From contig JALJCO010001050.1 of assembly GCA_023101725.1 (NCBI GenBank), positions 186,001 through 250,000 on the forward strand: a DNA stretch of 64,000 nt, in the 5' to 3' direction. The notes below the pieces were generated by a model. That model was not told where the DNA came from. It did no database searches and was given only the letters and a program-made list of their open reading frames with translations. How positions within the stretch are numbered: the stretch's first letter is position 1; every line of letters starts with the position of its first letter. Positions 34,116 through 45,852 of the stretch are shown one piece after another. The position numbers and the translations under genes are program-made. This stretch comes from Atherinomorus stipes. Taxonomy: Eukaryota > Chordata > Actinopteri > Atheriniformes > Atherinidae.

Positions 34116-34644
34116 TTAAGCACAATACATCATCCCGTCCTGTAAAAGCACTGCCCTGCATGCAGCAGGAGGGAAATGCGCTTTACATAAGTGTTTCCAC
34201 TGAAGCAGACGTCATCAAGTTTATCATTTAACAAGCCCCAAAGTCCACATTAGGAGAAAGGATGGGTAACTGGATGGAGCAGCTAAAGGCTGTGCTTCAA
34301 CCATGTGAAACACAAGATTGAGGCTAACAAATGTTTTTTGTCAGAGGCACAGCAACACTTTATTGGAACAGTTTTCTCCTTTCCTGGTTGATTTTAGACA
34401 AAAATATTACTTTACTAGAATTTGATTCATGGTTTGGAGACCAGGTTTTGCAGGTTGATTACATGTAAACTCAAGTTACAACAAAACGTTGTCATGTCCT
34501 GGTTGGCTTAAGGCTGTGACATCACTTAGGTTGGGTTACACATCATGGTGAGTGCTAAGATACATTCTTTTTTACAAATTGATCATTACTGTCATGCACA
34601 CCATTTCTGCTCATCTTAGTCAATTCATGACCGCTCAATGCCAA

Positions 34645-34866
34645 ATTTTTTTCAGCAATGATGAAATGAAGGGGTTCTGCTGCAGGTAATGTCTTATTTA
34701 GAGGCTGTCCCGTCTCTCCCATTAATATGGATGTACGCCGAAGAGCGACTCAATGTAATATCTTCCAAAGGAGTCAAAGTGATACAGAAATTTTACCGGT
34801 GAGTAAATGCACGTATAAACTCCTAGAAATAAGGTCCATGTTGGAAAAAAAAAGAAAGTTATCCTT
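34645..34866 (+). mobile_element. Half copy of TTAA family C
   Basis: The segment matches the right half of C1 (62345-62544): TGCTGCAG, GGCTG, GCCCGTC-like, GAGCGACTCAA, AATATCTTCCAAAGG, CAGAAATTTTACC and AAATAAGGTCCA. It ends GTTATCCT followed by TTAA at 34867-34870. The left half of the foldback is missing or unrecognisable. Confidence 0.65.
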
Positions 34867-34870
34867 TTAA

Positions 34871-37800
34871 ATGAAATTTTTTTGTGTTATAAGTTCCAAA
34901 AACTAACACACAATGTTAAACACATATACTGTAGTAAAAACAGAATGAGGAAAAACTACAGTCACACATGTGGCGTCACATCACCCTCCGTTTCTCTTGC
35001 CAGATCGAATTGCCAGTGTATTTCGTACCAGGATGTCCCAACAACAGCAGAGATGTGTGCTTTTTTTTGCTTTTCATCAGGTGGTGAAGTGCCAGAGTGA
35101 AACCACCATGGTTTGAGCTGCTGGTGATGCATATTTCTCACGACGAGAGTTATAGTCCACAAAGTGACGTCAGACATAACCTGAAATAATCAAAGTTCTT
35201 TGCGGTATTCTACTTTTTTTTTTTTTTTTTGCATGAAAAGGTTTAATTTAAAATGCACCATCAACATATCTGGAATCCAGGGCAGAAAACTGGGACCAAA
35301 ATAATTATTTTCTCTCCACTGTCTTCCATTCATATTTGTTCATTTCTTGGGTCCCATGGCCCAGAAGTAGATGGGCGTGACTTCGGCTCCCTATGATATT
35401 TCTGTGTACACAACCTTTTGTTATTAAAATTGGTCATTGCTGAGTCAACAGACAGGCTAGAGTCAGCTGCTGGCAGGTAAAGTTTGGGCGAGGCCAGGTT
35501 TGCATATCCACAGATCTCCTTTCACTGAATCAGGAAGAAGAGGTAGAGACATCTCTTGCCTCATTGTCTCATATTTTCAGCAGGAACTGGATTTTAGAGT
35601 ATTGTGAACTTTTTTTTTAAGCAGAACTTTAAGAATATCATTGATTTTGTAACCATTAACAATTTTTAGTTAACAGTTATACAGTCTTCCAGTATTTAAC
35701 AGTCAATGTTAGGAGTGCACCAGGTAAAGCTGCTGGGCTGTGACAATGTGGCACAACTTCATGACTCACTAGATTCTTCTTCACCAATAGTTTCTTTGGA
35801 TCTGAAATTTGTGCATCTAGATCAAGCCCCCAAAACCCTTTCATTACTTTTAATCCAAAATTGAAATTAACCCATATTATTGCTGTATCACTTCAATACA
35901 TGTTTGCTGTATAATAGTCACAATGTTTCAACCCCCGATTTGAAATTGCTACTTCTTCACTACATAACAATGATCTAAAAGACTGGTTTTCTCAACAACT
36001 ACAGGAATCATCTTATTTATGTTCTTAAGCACTGTAATACATAAGCTTGTACATGTCTAGTCATGGTTTAGTGGTTTTTGTTTGTGTTCACTGGGAGGTG
36101 GAGTTGCTACAAAGTAGCTGCTGAATAAGGAGAAGTGGTTGAATGTAAATATAACCTTCAACATATTCATTTAAAAGACTGCTACTTATAAAATCTCAGC
36201 TGTGCAGACTTACATTTTACATTTACGACATATACCATGTGAACACACCTACCAGAGCAGCCAGACACAACCTTGGTCTAGCCTTAATCTGCCATCGCAC
36301 CACAACAACAGGGTCCCTTGTTCTCGTGTCCAGCCAGAGCTGAGCTCTCTGTATTTATGGGGGTATTTCCTACCACGAGGTATTAAGTAAATGCAGGAAC
36401 AGGTTAGTGAGGCATAAAATGCCCCCTTCATGTATAACAAAGCTATCCTTTGAAGATTAGCATAGTATACTGTTCTCTGTAGGGTTTGGACTAACTCTGG
36501 TAAGTAGCACTAAAATGATCCAAACTGACCATTTTCCAGGAACATTTTTTTTTAAACGTACCTTTGCTCACATCTGTGAATGTGTGGGTATATGGTTTAG
36601 CATTTTGTCAGTGAATGGTGGTTAATGAGGGAAGAAAAAAAAAGGAGACAGCTGATTATAATTGAGCAAGGCAGCAACATTCCAGCGCCTCAACTCAAGC
36701 AGCTCTTTGATTGTGGGAAAGCCTGTGTTTTAATATTTTTATTCAGGCAAAGATTGACCCCCCTCTTGGTGTAAGCTAAAGGAGTTGGGGGAAAAAAAAT
36801 AGTAATACCTTAGAAATTGCATTCTGGGGCGACAATGATGGAAAAAGCTGCTATTTAAGTAAATGTTTGTGAATAAAAATCAATCTGTAAAAAAATTTGC
36901 TTTATTTTTGTCTATAAAATCAACTTGACTGTAACATGCTGGCATAATAAGTTATTGCTTTAACAAATAGAGAAGCTTGCCAGATTTTATTGTGTATTTC
37001 CAACCACAGTGGATTTATTCGTTGCTATAAAGTGACATGTTATTGAATTTATAGTTCAAATTATGTAGCCAGAGTTTAACTTGGAGATATTCTGGAAAAA
37101 TAACCTTTTAACCTGTCGTCTGGTTGTAATGAAGGTCTAAGTTCGACGTAGTCTCTGGGGGGCACCAGTCCAGCCATTTAAAGTCATTTCAGAAACTTAA
37201 ATAGAGGAGAAAATTTTAAAAATAACAATTATACCATCCAAATTAGTGTTCATATTTCTTGGAATTTGTGTTCAATAACAAGCACATTCAAGAGCCCATA
37301 TATAATTTTACAGTACTGTAAGTATGATAAGACAGACTAGACCAATAAACAGACTGGACAGATACCAGGTTGTTTATGGATCATATAATAAAAGGAGTAT
37401 TATAATACCTGCACACATCACCACACACAAAACTTAAAACCCTTTATTAGTAGCCCTCACAGTCTGCCCAGCCTGAGTAATCCAGCCATATGGTACAGTA
37501 GGCCGGAGAACTAAACGACAGCATGTGTTCGTAAGAGATAAAGCCTTGCTTTGTAGTTTTGCTGCCTCCAGGAGACTCTGCAATTTGCACCCAGCATCAA
37601 AGAGACGGCCATCTAAGAAAAAAAGTTACGGCAACAATGGAATAAATGCATTTTTATTACTTTATGGGCATTTGAAAGCTGTTGGGTGTCTGGCTTGAAT
37701 GGATGATCATCAGCGTGTTAAACATTGCAACACATTTTATTTGATTGTTTTTATTTTAAAAACATGAGGCACAAAGTACAATTACTCACCTTTTGAACTA

Positions 37801-38822
37801 AGGAGTTGGATGGGATGAAGCTGTGAAGTCAAAGACCAACACAGAGGCCCACCATTCTCAAGCAGAAATGTCCCTCAGGGGTCTGTCTGTCAGCCAACAG
37901 CTACTTCCATGGTGACACGGTACTTTGAACCATGTCTGCACTTCACCTTCATGTGACTGCGTTTCGCTTTTGTTCTTCATAATTAAAATGGATTATCGGG
38001 GTCTTTTTTTTCTCTCTTTTCTTTTGCTGCAGTACTTTTACACAGTCATTCCTCTCTGGTGCTGACAGAGAGCTTTAATTGGAACAATTATTGTAGAAGA
38101 AAGATTGTCTAAGACAGACTTGCAAGTGTTATAAGTGTAATGTTTTTTTCACGTCCGCACAATATTTCTTCTGTATTTGTTTTGAACATATTACGAATTT
38201 CTAATTCTATCAAAATGAATAGTACAGAATTGCCCAAGTGTCAGGCCTTGCTTTCTGCAACACTTCACATTTCATTACCACTGTGAGTGGATTTCAGCAG
38301 ATGTTGATTTACTCACTAGGGAGTAGATTAAGAGTGCCTTAAATAAAGAGAACTAGCTAACTCCTCTAAGGAGTTTCCCAACTGAAACCTTACTATGTAC
38401 AATAAAGCTAATTTAACAGAGGGGCTCTTTGCTCAACTCATTCTCCACCTACCCTGTGTAAAAAAATGCATCCAAGAAAAAATAACTTGGGGCCTAGACA
38501 GCCATTTTTTTTTTTTTTTTCAAAACTCACATTGAAAACTTGCATAGCATTATGTCCCACAGGTCTCACGGGTACATAAACTTAATTTTGACAAACCAAG
38601 ACAACAAAATTTTAGCCATTTGATCTCCTTTCACTCAATGCTTTTTGCCTTTTTTAGTGCTTCATGACATCCTTGTACAGTAGAGACAACATCATTCTCT
38701 GGAAATTCAGAGACCAAAGAAAGGCGACTCAGTGCTACATCAATGTGTGCACAAGTCAGTGAGTCAGATTTTCATAGTAAGCACCATTATTTAAAGCACC
38801 ATCTTACAATGCTGGTGCTCAC
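34871..38822. other. Unassigned DNA
   Basis: About 4 kb with no recognised repeat ends, exon or RNA gene. Short T and A runs occur at about 35214-35230 and 38507-38520. Short frames near 34.9 kb and 36.2 kb have no known motif. Confidence 0.55.
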
Positions 38823-38826
38823 TTAA

Positions 38827-39718
38827 AGGAATAGTACACCCAAAGAATGATGGGCCTTCATTTTCTACTCACCCCAATGCTGAACAACACTCTGAAGCAC
38901 TTTTTTGATATCTCAAATGCAGCTGGAGATCTGGGAGGCTTCTTGTTATCTGCCAACATTCAAATAATGTTGGTCCCCACGCCCGAGCCAAAAACGTCCA
39001 TAAAAGTCCACAAAAACATGTCAATATTCCTCATTACTGCTTGTTCAATGTAATCCAAGTGTCCTGAGTAGGTAGCGTCCTTAATTTACTCGAAACGACA
39101 TCATTTAATATATTTTAATAGCTTAAACAGTACTACATGTAGCTGCCGAGAAGAGCATCCATGAAAGATCAGGACACTACGGAAGCCACGGCAGATGAGA
39201 TCGCGTGTTCTTTTTCTTTTTTTCTTTGTTTTAAATCAATATCCAACCCCTCTTGTGTTTGTCCCAGTTTGTCTGCAGCTCTGGCGCTCTTAGCACAATG
39301 TAAACAGCAAATTTCTTCTTCTATGCTTGCATTATCGGCAGAGAAGGTTTTGAACGCCAAGGCTTCCGTGGTGTCGCGAAAGCGCTTCGGCGCGCTTGCA
39401 GGAGCTGCAACACTGCAGCACTGTTTAGGCTCTAAAAATGTACTAAATGATGTTGTTTGGATGCTACCCACTCAGGTCACTTGGATTACATTGGACAAGC
39501 AGTATGGAGGAATATTGACAAGTTTTTGTGGACTTTTATGGACCTTTTTGGCTCGATCCCCGGCAAACTCCATTATATAAAAGTCAGTGGATAACGAAAA
39601 GCCTTCCTGATCGTCAGTTGCATTTGAGATATTAAGAAAGTGCTCCAGAGTGTTGCTCAGCACGAGGGTGAGTGGAAAATAAGGTTCTCACCCATTATTC
39701 TGTGGGTGTACTATTCCT
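38827..39718. mobile_element. TTAA-flanked foldback element, family D copy 2 (892 bp)
   Basis: TTAA lies at 38823-38826 and 39719-39722. The inverted ends read AGGAATAGTACACCCAAAG and CTGTGGGTGTACTATTCCT. The arms extend about 260 bp each and include ATCTCAAATGCAG, GTCAATATTCCTC and AATGTAATCCAAGTG with their complements. A 139-codon open frame spans part of the right arm, but it reads through palindromic repeat sequence and is not credible as a gene. Confidence 0.88.
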
Positions 39719-39722
39719 TTAA

Positions 39723-40013
39723 ACACATGGTCCCTTTGCCCCTGTGAATGTTTCTTTGCTGCCTCAGAAGTGAGCAGCATCAGATGAGCTGAATGAGTTA
39801 CTGAAAGAAAACGTCACACTGTCCTTTTTTTTGTCAGATTTGAGTCATAGGGCATCTTCACACTGCTGCTGTTTGGTCTGCTTCTTTATAGGACAATTCA
39901 TTTGGCGCAGAGTGAACACCAACTGAACTCTGATGCAGACCCAATGAACCAGACTCTGGTTGAAGTGATGTGCACCAGGTGCAACAAAGCCTCAAGAAGA
40001 AGAAGGTAGTGAC
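39723..40013. other. Unassigned DNA, possible outer repeat around the next element
   Basis: The text near 39850 (GGCATCTTCACACTGCTGC) resembles the end of another fish element, but I cannot find its partner end with confidence. Confidence 0.3.
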
Positions 40014-40016
40014 ATA

Positions 40017-41102
40017 GGGCCGGATTTATCAAGATCCAAATTTGCGTGTAGTAACTTGCCCACGCACTCTGGAATATTGCGCAAGGGGCTGAACCACGGT
40101 TTGCGAGTGATTTACCAAGAATGAAGGCGCAAATGACAGCGGGTGCAAACATGTTGGAAATGCCCCTATATTGATTAGGTTTGGCATGTTTCGAGGTTTG
40201 CAGCGTGGGAAATTACGAGAGACGACAGCGCAAAATGAAATATGACGCCAGATGAGGATGGAGATTATTAGGAGGACGGAATAAACTAAAATAGTTTAAA
40301 ATAAGTATGATAAATATAAAAAAAGTAATACAAGGAGTATCTGTGCAAAGCCTCAGAAGTGGCCAATTTATGAGGACAAGGATCAGGAGTTGCTGAACAA
40401 ATGATAGTGTCTGCAGCTCCGACATGGTCTCTATTAGGCAGGAGGTTCAGAGGCTCGTACTGCCAGGTGATCCTGTGGTCCTGTCCAGGTGCCAAAATCC
40501 AAGTTAAAACGTGACATTGGCAAAAAGGGGAAATAAAAAGACACAATTAATGCAGCTTTAATTCTCATTCAGCTGCACAGTGACTGCAAACTTTCATTTA
40601 TTTTACACCCGTGTTAAATAGTGGTTTGCTGTACTGATTTTTATTGAATCAACAATGAGAACTAAACACGCTGCCCTCACTGCTCAGGTAAAAATGATTT
40701 TGAATCAGATTTGTGCGTGTCCAAGATTGTCCCTCTCAGAAGTTGCAGCCTTTTGTGCACAAAGCTGCAAGTTTGCACCTGCTTTTCAGACGTACTAAAA
40801 TAGATGCAAAGAACCAGCAAGGCAATGAATCTCACGCTTGATAAATCGCCTCGTGAGTACTAAATTAATATATTTACATATTCTCCTCCCATTCCACGCA
40901 CTTTTGCATGTAACCTCCCCATATTGCATAATCATTGCGGAAAAAGTACTAAATGGATGGATGAAGAGGCACTATTTAGCACGTATTTAAAGACCAAACC
41001 CCTTTTTTAGCATGCTGTTAACAGATCAGTTTGTACATTTTTTGTGTGTGCAGTGAGATGGCTCACATTTTTATACACGCAAACTTTTGATAGATCCAGC
41101 CC
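40017..41102. mobile_element. Non-autonomous DNA transposon with GGGCYGGATYTATCAA ends
   Basis: The left end reads GGGCCGGATTTATCAAGATC and the right end is the complement of GGGCTGGATCTATCAAAAG, followed inward by TTTGCGTGTA on both sides. A 3-bp ATA flanks each side (40014-40016 and 41103-41105). The 3-bp duplication suggests a Harbinger-like element. No transposase is encoded. Confidence 0.75.
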
Positions 41103-41105
41103 ATA

Positions 41106-41755
41106 GTTTGGTTTGGAGGGAAAACAAAGCCAGCAGTGTGTATTTGAAGAAGCTGAGGTTAAAACAACAATGGAAAAACAAATTAGAAAACACCACAGTA
41201 AAATTAGGGAACACCAGGACTGCATCATGTGGCTACTGTTTACTTTTTACTTGAGAAAGATTTCCTCTTTCTGTCCCGACTAATTAAGGAGCCTGGTTTT
41301 CTTCTTCTTCCTGTTTTTGCATTACTAATCAGTGATTGTTTTGGGGAGTATCGCCTCTAAGCGAGCAGTTGTTTTTAACTGTGACACCTTCCAGCCATAT
41401 GGGCCACTTGCAGTTTGGACAAAAACTAAATCAAACCAAGTCCCCCAGACTATCCTGGTCAAAACTACCCCTTATGAATGAGATCCTCCCCAAAAGGGGA
41501 GGTGTTTAAATACCATTTGGATCTTGTTCATAAGTGTTGGAAGAGTGATTTATCAACATGTGGATCATGCAATGTACCCCAGTGATGGGGGAGCTGCACT
41601 GGTCTGTCATGGTAAAGAAGAGGCTGTTTAACCCATCAGTTTACTGATTTCTACTTTCACCTATGGTCATAAGCTGTGGGAAGTGACCAAAGAAAAAAAT
41701 GTAGATGAAAATGGCTGAAATAAGTTTCTTCTGCAGTGTGTCTGGGCTGTCCCCT
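41106..41755. other. Unassigned DNA
   Basis: No feature recognised. Confidence 0.4.
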
Positions 41756-41757
41756 TT

Positions 41758-42358
41758 AGGACGCATTCACAAAGCTTTTTTGATTCAAATCAGAGTCCGT
41801 TTGCTCAGAAAGTCCGTTTCGTTTGGGGGAGTTGTGAATGCGCAAACGGACTCTGATCCAGAACAAACAAACAGACTCGGTCTGCCTACAAACGCAGGCC
41901 TCAATCCGATTCAAGTGAACCAAATACAGAAGTGGACAACAGAAGTGCATAGGCAATATGGGTAAACGCTACGACAACTAATACACATGTGGGACTGCAG
42001 TACTTATGAAGATGGCTCATGGTCAGATGTGGAGTGACAAGAAAAGAAAAGCTTTAATCGATATTTGGTCTGAAAGCATATCCCAGCTCCTCGTAAGTAC
42101 GCACAAAAATAATGTTGTTTTATGGAGGAAACAGAAGTCGTGAGAACCTTGTTCGTTGTACGTCTTGTCCTCGCCTATGGTGAATTCGAATGCTGCGCCA
42201 CCTGAGATTGGGAACCTTATTCAAAAGGTTTGGCCCGTTTGGCTCATTTGGCTATGGTGCAACATGAATGCAATCTCGGTCCGGAGGACCACCCCCGCAC
42301 CCAGCCGAACCGAGTCCCCAAACAGACCAAGCCTTCCAGACTATGCTTTCTGAATGCA
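41758..42358 (+). mobile_element. Harbinger-like non-autonomous element with Myb-like exon relic
   Basis: The ends are imperfect inverted repeats: AGGACGCATTCACAAAGC at the left and the complement of GGGTGCATTCAGAAAGC at the right. The interior carries paired CAGAGTCCGTTTG/CAAACGGACTCTG segments and a short Myb/SANT-like coding piece at about 42028-42092. Borders are approximate because no clean target duplication is visible. Confidence 0.55.
42028..42092 (+). pseudogene. Myb/SANT-like exon relic with splice donor
   Basis: The forward frame reads MWSDKKRKALIDIWSESISQ and then LL. The pattern W-(S/T)-x-(E/K)...AL-I-x-IW-(S/A)-E resembles the DNA-binding trihelix/Myb-like protein that Harbinger transposons encode besides their nuclease. 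GTAAGT, a good splice donor, follows directly. The remaining exons are not present, so this is a fragment of about 22 residues. The identification is by motif recognition. Confidence 0.45.
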
Positions 42359-42360
42359 CC

Positions 42361-42625
42361 CTCTGAGATATGATGAGAAGGAGCTCAGAGCTGCTGCTTG
42401 TCCGCTTCAAGAAAAGCCAGATTATATGACTCAGCATCTTTGGATGCCTCCTTGATAAAATGTTCTGTTCATGTCTGAGAAGAGGCCCCAGGGAAGACCC
42501 AGGACATGCTGGAAGAAGCGTGTCTCTTGGATGGTTTGGGATCCCCAAAGATGAGGGGGCCTGGGTTTCTCTACAGCTGCTGCCCCAGTGACCTGACCTC
42601 AGATAAGTGGTTGAAAGTAAATGAA
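42361..42625 (+). repeat. LINE 3'-end fragment with coding tail
   Basis: The forward strand contains CCCCAGGGAAGACCCAGGACA, translating to GRPRTCWKKRVSWMVWDPQ, then GCTGCTGCCCCAGTGACC and ATAAGTGGTTGAAAGTAAAT. This order matches the familiar C-terminal coding end and tail of a fish non-LTR retrotransposon. It is 5'-truncated and carries stops. The clade is not determined. Confidence 0.55.
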
Positions 42626-42629
42626 CAAA

Positions 42630-44610
42630 CTAATCTGTAGTCCTCCACTTGCCCTTCTAAAAGTGGGCATCCTGTCTTCATACTGCCTTACCTGATCCAG
42701 GTCATTTCTGTACCAACACTGACCAGTTGCCATACTAGCTCTCCAGGTGTTAACAAGGTGTTTACTCGTTAACAACTTTTCCACCCAATATAATGCAGTA
42801 TTAAAAGGTTGTGACAATTCCACATTGTTGTGACAGCACATATGATGGTGTAGTCTGGGTTATTGCAAGGCAGCAAATAGCACACAATAAACTAGACTTT
42901 GGTCCCAGCAGATCAGGCAAACCCCCAAATCAAATTGTCATTGAGCAATTACTATAAATCACTAATTTCAAATGGTAATTCTTTGCATTGTGTGCTTTTA
43001 CAAGAATAAGCACATTACTGTGTTCATAACACTGACCCTGAGGTAGTCCTGATACGTGCAAAAACTGCATAAATCAAGCAGGTCTATGAATATTAGGTTA
43101 TCGCAGAGGTGGTTTGCGGTTACAAATGTTGCACCGTGACTAATTCTTACTTTCAATCCACTCAAAAGCTGGTGTCCCTCAGAATTACAGGAATAGCTAT
43201 TAAAAAGAGCATTAGCTAAACTGCCTGACAGCTGTAGGTGCTATCATAGAGATGTAGGCTGCGGTCAACTTTGAAGTAGAATTTCAGTAGCTCTGCAAAA
43301 GAGTGCAGTGACAATGATGGATAACTCAAGGATAGGGTAAAGAGGAGAAAAGAAGCTTGGAAAGACAGAGAGAGGGAGAAAAGGGACAGTTACAGGCAGA
43401 TATGGAGGGAAAAATCAGACATCAAGAGGGGGAACAAGAAGGAAAGCCACAAAGGGAAAGAAGAAATTAGCTTGAAGCAGAGTGAGGGGAATCAAAGCAC
43501 CCGAAGTTTCATCTGTAGTCCTTTTTTTTTTCTTCCATGAGAATAATTTTTGGATAAGGATTACATAGAGAGCAATGCCAGGGAGACGGGAAGAGGTACA
43601 GAAATGCAGAGAGAATGGGGCAACAGAAGGAAAGAGTGGGGGTGCTGACCTACTTTGAATGGGAATTCAAGTGTGGCATCTGAATCAGTGAAGAGGAGGG
43701 AAAAAGGAAATGAAAAGAAGAATAAGATGATAGAGGAAGCTCAAGCAGATTTAAACCAGGCAGTAATTCTACCATAGAGGATTCTGCTGTCCTACACAGA
43801 CCTTTGTCTCAATGCAGCTCTTTGGAGAAAAAAAATCATCCAACTCTCCACATTTTCAAGCGAATGCTACACAAACCAATCTATCTCTGTGTGCAATTTG
43901 TCTGCATGAGGCTTCAATGGAAACAAGCCATATAAAAACAAAAATCCAATTCATCTTGGGTCACAGAATATCTGAAGCCCTCAATCCATTTGGTTTCCTT
44001 TCCTACAAGTAATTGTCAACACCTGAATTCTTAATCCATTTATAATTAAATGTCATATATTTTAAAGGACAGGAGATAAATAAATGAGAATGTAAGAAGG
44101 GGAGTGCAGAGAAATAAATATTGACCACAGGAATGTGAAGGGGCTTATGGCCACAGGGACTGAGTGGGGTTGTGTGACTATGGTCTATTTGAAAAATATG
44201 ACACAGAGATGGATGGTCAGCATATTTTAATCATAGTGGTTAATATGTGAAAACACACAAAGACATACACACATGCCATTCTGTCCTGGAGGTGTGTTCA
44301 GTTTTGAAAAAGTAGCTGAACAAACTGGGACAAAACTTGAAGCTATGCAGACTTACAGCATCAGATTCCCATTGCTATGATTTTAAAGACCAAACTAAAT
44401 CCTTTTTAATTTGCTGCTCCCATTTTCCCCCCCAATATGATCCCAGTAATGAAGAACTTTTTGTGTCAAGGAGTGGCAGAGATGGAAGACGCCCACTATA
44501 TTTAAAAAAACGATAAAAACTAAAGAAAAGGAGATCATTTTCCAGTGGGGTACCAGAAAAATACTGTGGGAAAAAATGGACAAAGCCCTGAAAGGAGCAG
44601 CCTTTGCATA
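42630..44610. other. Unassigned DNA including a purine-rich tract
   Basis: Nothing coding was recognised. The stretch at about 43340-43740 is strongly A/G-biased on the plus strand (GAGAGAGGGAGAAAAGGG and similar), interrupted by ordinary sequence. Such tracts are common in vertebrate non-coding DNA. Confidence 0.5.
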
Positions 44611-44615
44611 AAATA

Positions 44616-44739
44616 CACCATAAAAAGAGGTTAATGCAACCAATCTGATTGGTAGTAAACCAATATTGTTAACCAAAATATTGGTAATCTAACCAATCTT
44701 TTTGGTTGAAAACAACCAGAAGATTGGTTAAACATTCTT
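44616..44739. mobile_element. Small CACTA-like MITE with AACCAAT/ATTGGTT motifs
   Basis: Within about 100 bp the words ACCAAT and ATTGGT occur many times in both directions. The borders read CACCATAAAAAGAGGTTAA and, on the other strand, CACTAAGAATGTTTAACC. The layout is similar to the element at 59874-60139. The assignment is tentative. Confidence 0.35.
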
Positions 44740-44794
44740 AGTGTTGTTGCAATTCATAAATGCTTTACAGGATATTTTTGTTCAACCCCTTTAA

Positions 44795-45732
44795 AGACAC
44801 AACGGAACTTTTAGCAGTTTTCTCAGCCCCCTATCGGCGGCTAAACTAGCATCCATCTTGTATCCTATCTGTACTGTGATTCACTCCAGCCAGTAAAAGA
44901 CAGTCTTATCCTGACTCTTGGTCTTTCCCTTCCTCTCTTTCTTTTCCTCTCTTCCTCCAGTAATGTTTCCTTGCATCTCTTTACTGAATCCGACATGATA
45001 CATGCTCAAAACACCCGCTGTGTTCATATCTGGTTCATTTCCGTTTGCTAGTAAGTGACGCAGTGTGCAACCGATAGTTGGCTACAACGTCACAGTCGCG
45101 TCCCGGATGGGAAACTACATACTGCTGTTTCTGGGCAGTGACGGCTCAAAAATACACATAACAGATGTTGTTGTCATTGTGCTGTCTAGGTTGTACCTCT
45201 TCTCTGCGTAGTTCTGCGTGTGTTTGTATGATCTGAGGATATTTAAGCCACCTGCAGGTCCTCCTGTAGGGGATTGCTTGTTTTGTTTTCCAACAGAGAC
45301 CTTGGTTGTTTAGGGATCGCGGTACAGATATACCAGTGAACTGTGTAAGTGGATTCATATTTTCTCTCCTCTCTCTCTTCCTCTTCCTTACTCCTTTCTC
45401 TCTGTTTTACTTTCTATCATTACCTCTGTTAACTTTAATTTCTCCCTTGTCAGGCCCAGCAATGTGAAATGGAATGGTGTAATAGACAAATGTTTAATTA
45501 AAGAAATAAAATGAATAAACATGATATCAAGTGGAGCCTTATGTTCATAAGCTCGCTTGGTAAAGCAAAACTGTTCAACAGAATAAAGCAATCAGATTTC
45601 CATTCTGCTTGCTTCGATGCTGGACAGGACAAGTAGAAAAAAAAAAAAAAAAAAAAAAAACAGATGTTGGTGTGCCATCAAAACAAGTCAGAAACGCAGA
45701 TTTTTAAGGTTTTTAAGTCACGTTATGTGTCT
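44795..45732. mobile_element. TTAA-flanked element, family F (938 bp)
   Basis: TTAA flanks both sides (44791-44794 and 45733-45736). The ends are inverted and imperfect: AGACACAACGGAACTT at the left and, on the other strand, AGACACATAACGTGACTT at the right. There is a poly-A run at about 45638-45660. No transposase is encoded. No second copy occurs in the window. Confidence 0.7.
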
Positions 45733-45852
45733 TTAAACCTGTAAGTCTGCACTTTAATTACATCTCAGCTGTTTCATTTCAAATCCAATGTGCTGGCATA
45801 CAGAGCTCAAATCAAGAAAATTGTGTTATTATCCAAAAACCTTTGAGCCTAA

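Noticed and set aside
39161..39580. 139-codon plus-strand open frame
   Set aside because: It lies wholly inside the foldback element D2 and reads through inverted-repeat arm sequence. It has no recognisable domain.
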